A stretch of 64,000 nucleotides of DNA from Apoderus coryli (taxonomy: Eukaryota; Arthropoda; Insecta; Coleoptera; Attelabidae), in the NCBI GenBank assembly GCA_911728435.2, contig OU452206.1:17514297-17578296 (forward strand). The letters run 5' to 3'. Both the position numbers and the translations under genes were made by a program. The notes under the pieces were generated by a model. That model was not told where the DNA came from. It ran no database searches and was given only the letters and a program-made list of their open reading frames with translations. Below are positions 1-9,404 of this stretch, one piece after another (within the stretch, counting starts at the first letter, position 1; each line of letters begins with the position of its first letter).

Positions 1-2063
1 CATCTAAAATTGTGGAGGCTGCAAAAGTTCTAACCTTATCCCCCTTGTTAGATTATGTATTTTGTGACGCCAGTGCGCAAGCTTTTTCAGCAGTTGCTTA
101 CTTTCGTTTCGACATGGGATATGTTATCAAATTAAACCTAGTAATGTCAAAAAACCAAGTGAGTCCAATGAAAAAATTAACAATACCAAGGCTGGAGTTA
201 CAAGGAGCAGTTATGGCAAGCCGGTTAGCAGTGACTATAGTTAAAGAACACAGATTATCAATCGAGAAAATTATATTTTGGACAGACTCCTCGACCGTAT
301 TGCAATGGTTTCGTACCGAAAATAAAAAACTACCAGTTTATGTAGCAAACCGAGTGTCTGAAATTTTTGAAAATTCATACGTAAATCAATGGAAATGGGT
401 ACCGTGTAAATTAAACCCAGTGGACGATGCCACAAGGGACGACAAAGAAACTGACTTAACTACGACAAACAGATGGGTAAATGGTCCAGAATTCTTATAT
501 TTATTTACCTACATATTTTTGGCCTCAAGAAACTGAAACATTTTTTAAAAAGCAAGAAGAAAAGCAAGTGGTTTTGGTTAACACTATAGAAAAATCTACA
601 GACCTACCAGATTCATCCAGATTTTCATCCTGGTTAAAATTAATTAAAGGTACTGCCTATGTTTTGAAATTCATATAACTTGCACAAAAGAAAGAAAATC
701 ACAGGGACCTTAGATGTGAAGATTTGGAAGCTGCGGAAAAGATATATTGCCTGAAAGTTCAAAAAGAATCTTTTGTGGAAGAATATAAACTTTTAGCAAA
801 AGGAAAGCTTGTTTCCAAAGAGAGCCGACTTTTTAAATTGTCTCCTTTTTTACACCAAGGTTTAATATGTATTAATGGAAGAATAGACTACGCACTAGAC
901 TTAGACCTTACAACAAAGAAACCTATTATATTAGATAACAAGAATCGTTATACCAAATTATTGATTAAATATTATCATGAAAAATACAAACATGGTGGAT
1001 TGCAGGTTGTTTTGAATGAAATAAGACAAAGCTACTGGATAATTCAAGGCAGGAAAGCAGTGACCAATGTAATAAATGACTGTAATTTTTGTAAAATTCG
1101 AAGATCTAAACCAAGAATACCGGAGATGGGAAACCTGCCACTAGAAAGAGTTCAAAAGCCGCCCAGAGCATTCTATTATACAGGGATAGATTATTTTGGT
1201 CCTATCCAAGTATCTCTAGGGAGAAGAAGAGAAAAAAAATATGGTGTACTATTCACGTGTCAGTAAGAGCAGTCCACATCGAAATTGCTGATTCTTTAAA
1301 TACAGATTCGGATTTGCTCGCAATAAGAAGATTTATAGGGACAACCTTTGGTAATATGGAGCGATAATGGCACAAATCTGACATCCGCAAATAAGGAACT
1401 AAAAGAAGCCTTTAAAAACGTCTATCAAAATCTTATTCAGGACAAACTAGTTGCTGATAAAATTCAATGGAACTTTCTCCCACCGGGTGGTCCTCATATG
1501 GGGGTGCATGGGAAAGGATGGTAAAATCTATTAAACAAACATTGAAAACAGTTTTAAAAGAGCAAACACCTAAATTCGAAGTATTGCAAAAGTTTATGAT
1601 TGAAGTAGAACACACCATCAAAAGTAGACCATTAACATATGTTTCATGTAGTGAAGATTTGGAGAGTATCACTCCTAACCATTTTTTAATTGGAACGTCC
1701 AGTATTTCGAAACCAGTCGGTATTTTCCCGAGCAAGGTTGACCTACGAAAACAATGGAGGTATTCTCAGCAGTTGGCTGAATTATTCTGGAATCGATGGA
1801 TAAGAGAATACTTACCAACTTTAATCCTTCGATCCAAGTGGTTAAGTGGACAAAGGAACATTCACGTTGATGATGTGGTAATAGTTGTTGATAACCAACT
1901 ACCAAGAAACAATTGGCCATAGGGCAAAATTACAGCTACGTACCCAGGCAAGGATGGTAAAGTCCGCGTCGTAGATGTCAAAACCCAGAACTTACAAGAG
2001 ACCAGTAGCCAAGATATGCCCAATAGATTTCTTAGAAGAAAGTTTATCTTAAGAGGGGAGAAA
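1..2063 (+). pseudogene. BEL/Pao LTR retrotransposon, 3' part of pol (RNase H and integrase), decayed
   Basis: The reading frame is open from the left window edge, so the element continues beyond it. The first 500 bases encode a Pao-type RNase H (FCDAS near the start, then IPRLELQGA and WTDSSTVLQW). After a frameshift near 500 and another near 680, the integrase zinc-binding region follows at about 950-1120 (KYKHGG then CNFCK), and the core begins with GIDYFGP at about 1187. Further frameshifts lie between 1266 and 1467. SDNGTN is readable at about 1360, and the end of the core plus the BEL-specific C-terminal region (GAWERMVKSIK, PNHFLIG) lies at 1500-1710. With several frameshifts no functional polyprotein can be made. 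Family assignment rests on these motifs and is fairly sure. Confidence 0.85.
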
Positions 2064-2370
2064 TGTTAGATTATGTTTTATATTTGTTTAAGTTATTATT
2101 TTTATAGTTTTTTATAATCCTGTATTTTATGTTGACCTGTTTTGGAACAATGAGTTTTTGAGTTGTCATTGAATAAAAAATAGTTTGAAAGCTAACAGTA
2201 GTTAAATTGTTTTAATAGAAAAATAGACAAAATACAGTCCACTATAGTAACAGAATTAACACCCCTCATAGATATCAATCATATTATTTATTGGCTAACG
2301 ATACCCTATCTAATACCAAAAATATTATTTGTCTTCTAGACATAAGTAGAGTGGCGCAACTTTATTGGTG
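2051..2370 (+). repeat. Polypurine tract and putative 3' LTR of the BEL/Pao element
   Basis: A 13-base purine run (2051-2063) directly precedes TGTTAG at 2064, the usual arrangement of a polypurine tract followed by an LTR beginning with TG. The LTR's right boundary is not determined, because no second copy lies in the window. A TGGCGC motif at about 2353 resembles the start of a primer binding site, which would be unexpected after a 3' LTR. Confidence 0.5.
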
Positions 2371-3170
2371 GTCCCTGTATATTTCTTAAAAACAATAAAT
2401 TTAAGGAAATACCTACATAAGGTCATTAATAATTATTATTTATTATCGTTTCATTTACATTTAATTTTCCACTATTATTATTTTATTTTATGATTTTTTT
2501 ATTTTTTGGTTTTTGTTTTTTTTTTCAGACAATAGACGAACAAATAAAATAGTTTTGTGCATACCTCTAATGAATGTGTTGTTTTAAGTTTCGACCTGAT
2601 TTCGGCTGTTAAGTTGAGAGTAATATTATTGTTTATGGGTAATAAATTGATAAAATAGTTAGTTAGTTAATAAAAAAATAATTAAACTTGTGTGAAATAG
2701 TAACAAAGCATAGGCATGTCAGCGCCATCTAACGGTGAATTGAGGGAGCAACGATCGTATTCTGTTGGTGCAAGGCTGTCGTTTCGTGGATTGCATTCGC
2801 TACTCAGAGATGGCATTCATTGGCAGTGAGTTTTTTATTTTTTTATTTTAATAATTATTATATTATGTGGGCAACTATATGATATTATATTACTATTATT
2901 ATTTAGGATTGATTTACTTTATCAAAAAACAAAAAAATAACTTAAGCATTTAGTTATTTTTTTTAAATTGAGATCGCTTATATACAGTGTGATTCACTAT
3001 AATGAGTCGGTTATAGTTTCCATTATGTTTTGCTATTTTATTTATTTTTGAATAATGATTTGTTGATCAATATAATATACTGATCTTGAGAACATTTCTA
3101 TGGTTTTGTAAAGCGGTATTATAAATAAAAGTACGCACACTGTTGTGTTCAAGACACGATTAGTTCGAAA
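2371..3170. other. AT-rich intergenic DNA, no gene seen
   Basis: This stretch contains homopolymer and ATT-rich runs and no ORF of coding character. A short motif, GCGCCATCTAACGG, occurs near 2720; related GCCATCTGTTGGG motifs occur inside the Polinton at about 8695 and 8883. Confidence 0.6.
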
Positions 3171-3670
3171 TATATACAATGTGTCCAGGGATAGAGTTGG
3201 AAGAGCAAAAACTTTTTTATTTGTAGATTTAGAAGAAAAAGTCATTCTTTATAAAAACGTTTGCTTGTGTCAAAACTGCAATTTCGAGTACGAAATTTAC
3301 GATTACTATACAGGGTATATCAAAAATATAATATTTTGATTTCCTTGTTTTTTTTTTTAATTTTATTATTTTAATAGTAGCTATGAAATTAACCACTTTG
3401 AGAAAAAAGTTTATTAGTGTTTTTTGCACAATTGGTGTAATAAATCACGGTTTTGAAAATATTTTCATAAAATCAAAAGAAAACAAAAAAATCAAAATCA
3501 TTAAAAATGTTATTTTTGATATACCCTGTATAGTAATCGTAAATTTGGTATTTGAAATTGTAGTTTTGACACAAGCAGACGTTTTTATAAAGAATGACTT
3601 TTTCTTCTAAATCGACAAATAAAAAAGTTTTTCCTCTTCCAAACTCTATCAGTGGACACATTGTATATAC
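3171..3670. repeat. Foldback / MITE-like element, copy 1
   Basis: Two arms of about 175 bp (3171-3345 and 3497-3670) are close reverse complements, both starting with TATATACAATGTGTCC at the outside and ending near ATATACCCTGTATAG at the inside, around a unique centre of about 150 bp. A second copy with a truncated right arm is at 32893-33262. The short ORFs in the arms encode nearly the same peptide only because the arms are repeats. No transposase is present. The superfamily is not recognised. Confidence 0.8.
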
Positions 3671-4920
3671 TCGAGCGAAAGCTTAAAATTAACCTGGGGC
3701 CTAGGCTATTTTAACCGAACGGTCGTCCTAAGATTACCTGTGTCAATACATTTGTTCAGCGCCAAAGTTGCGTCCAAACCGAATAGCAAAACACTTTAGT
3801 TTGCAACAGTTTTTTATTTTATATGATTTCGTTTAGTTTTTCTCCAATTTATTAAAAAATGATTTGAATTGAATGGCATACCCGGTCATTCGATTTATCG
3901 ACTATTGCGGATTAGTTTTTTTGGGAACACGTGAAAAACAAATGCTTCATAACGTTTAGAATAATCACTATTCTAGTCTAGAAACAGCTTCATAACCTTA
4001 CAATTTACTGGGCGATTGGAACCAGATTTGGTACAGTTGTCTTAAGAGTTACGCACTCTATGACGCTATTGGCGTTGTTGCCAGCTCCTTAGTTTGTCTG
4101 GAAACAAATTCCTCAATTAAAAATAATCCGATCGAGGCTAATATACTTATAAGAATGTATAAGTATAATAATATAACATACTCCAAAAGATATATTATAG
4201 CGTAATGATGCTATTATAGTCACGTGGATCAGCGTTTAAACCATAATAACTGCCAACTTAGGGATACTTGTTGGGTTGCATATCTTCATCTTTAATTAAT
4301 TTAACATGTTAACATCGTATGAATATATTAGTTGCCTAACTATAGTTAAAGACACCTATGAATGAATTTATAAACTAACTGTTTACTATTACTACTATAA
4401 GATAACTGTAAAAACACATACAAACTTGTAGTTCTCACGTCGATTATAGTTTTCTCTATAATATATAGCAATAAGACACGTATTGTCAAGGTTGAAGTCT
4501 GCAAAATGAAGCGTCGCTAAAAGAAAATAGACTCCTATAATTTAACCGTTAAATTTGGTTATACTTCTATCCACTAGAGGGAATAGTATACATATCACCA
4601 ATTTCAAATATTATTATTATTAACAATCGAAATATTGACCATTTTGTTTAACCAAAATATTAGTTGCTGCGTAAAAAACCAACCACATAAAAATTTTTAA
4701 AAAATCAACGTTTAACATGATTACTAAAAAGAAAAACAACAAAATGACGTAGTATAATTTAATTTCATTAGTATTAATAATTGAACAATAATTTTCCTCG
4801 AAATGGTGAGTTAGTTAATTACAACAATACAATCATATTTTCAGACTTCAACACATTACTCTTAATATACTGCTAATAATTTAATACTTTCAAAATACAA
4901 TTTCTCTACAAATTTTGCCA

Positions 4921-4960
4921 CTGATGATGAAGCTAGTGAGTTTCGAAACATGTTTGGTAA
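4921..4960 (+). repeat. CTGATGA...CGAAACATGT module (hammerhead-like, Penelope-associated type)
   Basis: CTGATGATGAAG is followed after a short imperfect hairpin by TTTCGAAACATGTTTGG. Similar modules occur at 43285-43325 (+) and 55398-55440 (-). Hammerhead ribozymes with CUGANGA and GAAA cores are known from Penelope-like elements. The pairing here is weak, so a degenerate relic is the most that can be claimed. Confidence 0.35.
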
Positions 4961-5674
4961 TTTAATCGACCTAACACATTAAGTGTAGTGTATTAAATTG
5001 ATTTCGTGGAGTATGACGTTTTATTTCCTATTACAATACATTCACTCCACTTCAGAATGGACTACTTCTTTAAAATTTTATAATATACTTGTTTCCAATG
5101 TTGATTCGTTTTGCCTTTACATGGCCCTAAAGTTCTAATCTAATCATTAAACTAGTTGGTAGCAGTTAAAACTTTTTTAATTTTTTTTTCGTTTCGAATA
5201 GAAATCACTGATCAATTTCAAGGTATTGTAAATAATTTTTTTTGCAAGGAAACGGCATGTCTAGCGCAAATTTTACAAGAGACAGAAAAGTCTTAAAACT
5301 TTTATTTACGAATCACGCGCCATTTTTAAATTTCTAGCTATTAACAAAAGATCGCATTTGCGTCAAAACACGTGAAAAATGGTAGTAATTGTTAGTTCCA
5401 AAATTAGTGAAAATCGATAAAGCGTTTAGAAATTATTCGGGAAAAACGATAATAATATAATAATAAAAATATATTTTTAATAATCCAATTGATGAGCTTA
5501 AGCGCTTATAGTGTATTATTTTGTTATTTAATTGGAACGACGGCTGAGAGAACAGCTCGTGATAAGATTAAAACGTAATATTATGGAGTGATTATGTATG
5601 ATAAGTGCATGTATTGTCGATGTTATTTAAGACCTAATCCTTTATAGCTTGCTTTGAAATATTTATATCAGCAT

Positions 5675-5740
5675 GCAGGGGCGGCTAGTGCAGTATTTAG
5701 GTATCTAGAGCAGCTTTTTGGCAGGAGCAGCCGCCACTGC
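5675..5740. repeat. Small hAT-like inverted repeat
   Basis: GCAGGGGCGGCT at the left is matched at the right by AGCCGCCACTGC, giving 12-bp inverted repeats with one mismatch around a 42-bp centre. CAGTGGCGG-type ends are common in hAT non-autonomous elements. No clear 8-bp target duplication is seen. Confidence 0.35.
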
Positions 5741-7288
5741 CAGTACCTATTTTGAAGTTTAAAAAATTCGACGTAAATGTAAATTAACAAATTAGAATAT
5801 CCATTATTATCATACAAAACACAAAATTTCGGTTAAGAAAATCAGCTGTGCTCAAATCTAAAACTCAAAATTTGATAGATACGCTTATATACAGGGTCTC
5901 CAAAAAAAAAAAAAATCAACGACCAAAATAAGACAAAAATCACTTAAGTATGTTAAAATTTCGAAAACTGTCTCCCTATGAAATTATGACCATTTTGAAT
6001 ATTAAAATGAACCAATTTTCGAAAATCATATCAAATGTTCAAATCAAATTATTTATTAACTAAACACATATAAAACACCATTTTCGTCGTAGATCCTACC
6101 CCAAAGGGTGGGGAATTTTTTTGGGACGCCTCTGCCTTAAGAATAGAAAAACGATAGAAGGGACATTTTTTTTTTTTAGTCATCACAAGGTGACAATAGT
6201 AGTACCTGGGTACCTCTACATATTATGAGTCTGAGATATTTTGTCCCCTGATTGATTGAATTTCCTAAAAGTAGAGGCGCATAATAAATATTGTGCCGTC
6301 AGAAAATAAATTTTTGTGACCTTGTTTTCCCCAGTTGTGTTGATGTTGTTGATGATGATATATTGTTTAACAACAATAAATTATGCTAGTTGTCGCCGTC
6401 GTCGCATGTGACTATTTGTTTTGTATTTCACATACAACACTGTATATTCAACCTTATTATTATTAAATTTAGACCCAGATTACTACCTATTATACCCACT
6501 TAGTATTATAGATTTTGTAATATTTATCGAAACTATATTATGTAGATAGGGTAAAGTAAGGTATATTCGTGATAATTCTCGTTTTTTCGTTGGAGAGTAA
6601 TGGAAATAGCATGGGTTGTTGCTACAATTGTGAGGGACTAACACCCGATAGTTATTCTTGAGATTTATGTATTTTTTTTATGAGAAAATTTAGAAAATTA
6701 CTGAAAAAAACTTTCAAATGACTGTCCTAGTCAAGGAAAGGTAATTTCGTGACTAGGATATGTAATTTCGTGATATGGGGTAGGTTTATTCGTGATACTA
6801 CAATTAATGCTAAAAATTGGTAGGTAAGATTTTATTAACAGTTACATTGTATCATTAACGCATAACATCTTATTCTGAGTCACCACTGGTATTTCCATTG
6901 CATCGATTTCATATTAAAACAATTTCTTCGTCAGATGCTTGACATTTTAGGTGATATCGTACCAAACAGTAGTAACATTGTATCCACTGTGCTCCATTTT
7001 TTTTTCTTAAAATCTAATGTGCAATAACTTTACCTTTAATTTAGGATTGTAGTCTATTATAAACATAACATTATCTAAAAATATGGAATAATTTTACTGC
7101 ACACAAAAAAAGATATTTAACATTCAATAACCCTTGTATTTTTAATGTATTCAACGCGTGAAAAATATTGTAACAAACAAGCTCCACGGAATAAGCAATT
7201 ACGGTAAAATTAAGTCAAAATTTGTTAATTATTGTGTACAGGAAGATTCCTCATCTAAAATACTATAGATTACTGTAAATTTCATTAT

Positions 7289-7294
7289 CTCAGC
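7289..7294. repeat. Left target-site duplication CTCAGC
   Basis: Six bases CTCAGC immediately left of the Polinton, identical to those at 25357-25362. Six base pairs is the usual duplication for this superfamily. Confidence 0.95.
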
Positions 7295-7502
7295 AGTAGA
7301 GTGTATTAGCCGATCTTGGAATAGTCCCCCCACTCTTGATTGTTTGTCACGTACGTGACAAACAAGAGTGGGGGGACTATTCCAAGATCGGCTTATATGT
7401 ACATATGTCAAAAGCAACCCTTTCCCCTAATCATTTGAGAAACCCGTCCATTACGTAAGCCAATGGGTGTATCAAACAAATCATGAATAAAGATGAGAGA
7501 TC
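7295..7502 (+). repeat. Left terminal inverted repeat of the Polinton
   Basis: The 208 bp starting AGTAGAGTGTATTAGCCG match the reverse complement of 25153-25356. The only length difference seen is a 4-base ATTG near 7340 that the right copy lacks. Similarity then breaks off at GAGAGATC. The left repeat contains the palindrome at 7308-7393. Confidence 0.93.
7308..7393. repeat. Terminal palindrome, left copy
   Basis: An inverted repeat runs from AGCCGATCTTGG to CCAAGATCGGCT, centred on GTAC within CACGTACGTG. It would be perfect except for the extra ATTG in the left arm. It starts 13 bp from the transposon tip, so single-stranded termini could fold into a long hairpin, which may matter for protein-primed replication or integrase binding (inference). 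Confidence 0.9.
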
Positions 7503-7876
7503 TAGAAACGGCTAATATATACGTATGCGTGTGCGTGTGTGACAACTATATAAAGAAGAAAGAGAGGGTTGCTAATGTGATTCCTTCTTTTTTTCAATAA
7601 CACAGGTGATCCTGAACGTACGTGACAAACAAGAGTGGGGGGACTATTCCAAGATCGGCTTATATGTACATATGTCAAAAGCAACCCTTTCCCCTAATCA
7701 TTTGAGAAACCCGTCCATTACGTAAGCCAATGGGTGTATCAAACAAATCATGAATAAAGATGAGAGATCTAGAAACGGCTAATATATACGTATGCGTGTG
7801 CGTGTGTGACAACTATATAAAGAAGAAAGAGAGGGTTGCTAATGTGATTCCTTCTTTTTTTCAATAACATAGGTGA
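7350..7876 (+). repeat. Tandem direct duplication next to the left end
   Basis: Two copies of a 260-bp unit (7350-7609 and 7617-7876) are nearly identical, with a 267-bp period. Each runs from CGTACGTGACAAAC to CAATAACA(C/T)AGGTGA and contains half of the terminal palindrome plus a CTATATAAAG box (7546-7555 and about 7813-7822). The outer copy overlaps the terminal inverted repeat. Confidence 0.9.
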
Positions 7877-7889
7877 ATGAATACGTTGG

Positions 7890-7899
7890 TATATAAAAG
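7890..7899 (+). promoter_or_regulatory. TATA box of the left-end gene
   Basis: TATATAAAAG lies about 116 bp upstream of the ATG at 8016. Its expected start site, near 7920, falls in CTTGATTATTCTCAAGTT, which offers a TCAAGT initiator-like sequence. Similar boxes sit in each duplicated unit just upstream. Confidence 0.55.
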
Positions 7900-8015
7900 A
7901 GTGTTTGGATTTCTCTTGATTATTCTCAAGTTAGAAGCAAATCTTAGATTATCAACTATTTTAATTTGTTTAATAATATTAAGTGATATAAATTTTTTTT
8001 ATTCACATAATTAAA

Positions 8016-8357
8016 ATGGCGCTAGCAAGATCTGATTTGGATAGTATAAATGCATTACTAAATAACCAAACTCCAGTGAAAATGTTGACATCGTTGGAGA
8101 TAAATAAACGTTACCCAATGAAGAAAATTTCAAAGTCGCAGACAAAATACGGTCAGGCGATCTCAGCGATTATTTTTGATGATATTGAGAATTCTTGGGT
8201 AAAAGTATGGCTACCAAAACGCTGTGTGGAACAATTGAGTGATCATATTCTGGAGGAGATGTGTCAATCAGAAAAGTATATTTTGAGTTACTTAGGACAA
8301 CGAAATTGTGCTGGCAATAGACTACAATCATTATTTATGTTTGATATAAATGCATAG
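8016..8357 (+). CDS. Small left-end Polinton protein, unknown function
   Basis: A 113-aa protein with a clear ATG, directly downstream of a TATA box and reading inward from the left end. The middle contains short beta-prone stretches (YPMKKISKSQTKYGQAISA, then WVKVWLPKRC). This pattern recalls compact OB-fold or nucleic-acid-binding proteins often found near Polinton ends, but that is impression rather than proof. No Cys/His cluster, signal peptide or membrane segment is visible. It stands apart from the other genes, so it is likely an early or regulatory gene transcribed from its own promoter. Function is unassigned; an ssDNA-binding role is one possibility. Confidence 0.75.
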   Translation: MALARSDLDSINALLNNQTPVKMLTSLEINKRYPMKKISKSQTKYGQAISAIIFDDIENSWVKVWLPKRCVEQLSDHILEEMCQSEKYILSYLGQRNCAGNRLQSLFMFDINA

Positions 8358-9404
8358 TGGAATATTTAATCATAACTATAATTGAATAGTTTTAGTTTTA
8401 ATTTAGTCTTTTTTTAATGTATTTAGGTTTACATGACTCCTCTCATATGTCATATTATCGTATATGTATTGCTTATTGTATTTTTGTAAATGGATAATAA
8501 TAATTAACTATAATAAATAAATCATAATTATGATTTAATTGTATTGAGTAAAAATATATAACAAAAATAAAAACACATATAATGAAAAATAATTGAACTT
8601 GTATTTAATGCTATCAAAACTACCAATTATCAAATAGAATATATATCTCCATCTTCATGATAGTACCTATATCATTTTAAAAAAACATTTTAGAGCCATC
8701 TGTTGGGGTTAATGTATACTTAAAATGTGTCCATCATTCGAAAAATGTTCCCTTCAAAAAAAAAAAAATATTCGCAAAACAAATCAATAAATTTATTTTT
8801 TATGTGCCATCTACCTAGATTATATCAGATGTGGTGTGAAGTATTAGAAGTACCCGTTTTTTTCTTGGAAATTATTTTTAGAGCCATCTGTTGGGTGAAT
8901 GTTTGAAGAAATCGTTTTTCGTATAGAGATATAGGTACCTAGTGGGTAATATACGTCAGATTTATTGATTTTTGTTTGTATTATGACGCAAATAATGAGA
9001 GGTAAATTCAAATAAAATGAAACAATTTATTCACATAATTGAAATCGAAAACATAAATTAAAAAAAAAAAAAAAAAAAACAATCAACTATTGCTAAATGC
9101 TAATAAATACATAGTTACTAACAGACACTATTTTATCTAAAATTCATTATTAAAATTTATTATGAAAACATTAATGAAAAAAAAAATGAAATAACATAAT
9201 ATTAGTTAAGTATAAAACACAACGTCAGATATTGTTAATAAATACACATACAAATTAGTAGACATAAATATTGATTATTCAAACATCTCTTAAAATTACT
9301 TTAAACTAAATAGTAAATGTGTTAAAATGGTTTAATTTATAATATATACATACATACACATATAATTAAATTAGAATTGAAAAATAAAACTAATTATGAA
9401 CTAA
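8358..9404. other. Non-coding spacer between the left-end gene and polB
   Basis: This 1-kb AT-rich spacer has no ORF with coding character. AGAGCCATCTGTTGGG occurs twice (about 8692 and 8880), followed by similar sequence, so it holds a short direct repeat. A long A run lies at about 9060-9079. AATAAA-type signals near 8515 could end the rightward transcript, and others the leftward polB transcript. Confidence 0.6.

Larger units (their letters stand above)
3671..6548. other. Intergenic DNA, no gene seen
   Basis: No coding region is supported in nearly 2.9 kb. It holds scattered repeat debris: a CTGATGA...CGAAACATGT module at 4921, a small hAT-like inverted repeat at 5675-5740, and a lone ATACAGGGT motif at about 5890 like those ending other inverted-repeat elements in this window. 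Confidence 0.6.

Noticed and set aside
3145..3661. Short ORFs encoding nearly identical peptides at 3145-3339, 3473-3661 and again at 32898-33098
   Set aside because: The identity is explained by the foldback arms being repeats; no start context, and the peptide runs off the arm.
7229..7684. Two 60-62 codon minus-strand ORFs sharing their N-termini
   Set aside because: They are readings through the tandem terminal-repeat units of the Polinton, not genes.
8692..8896. Possible CRISPR-like or satellite array from GCCATCTGTTGGG repeats
   Set aside because: Only two copies with unequal flanks; eukaryotic context.
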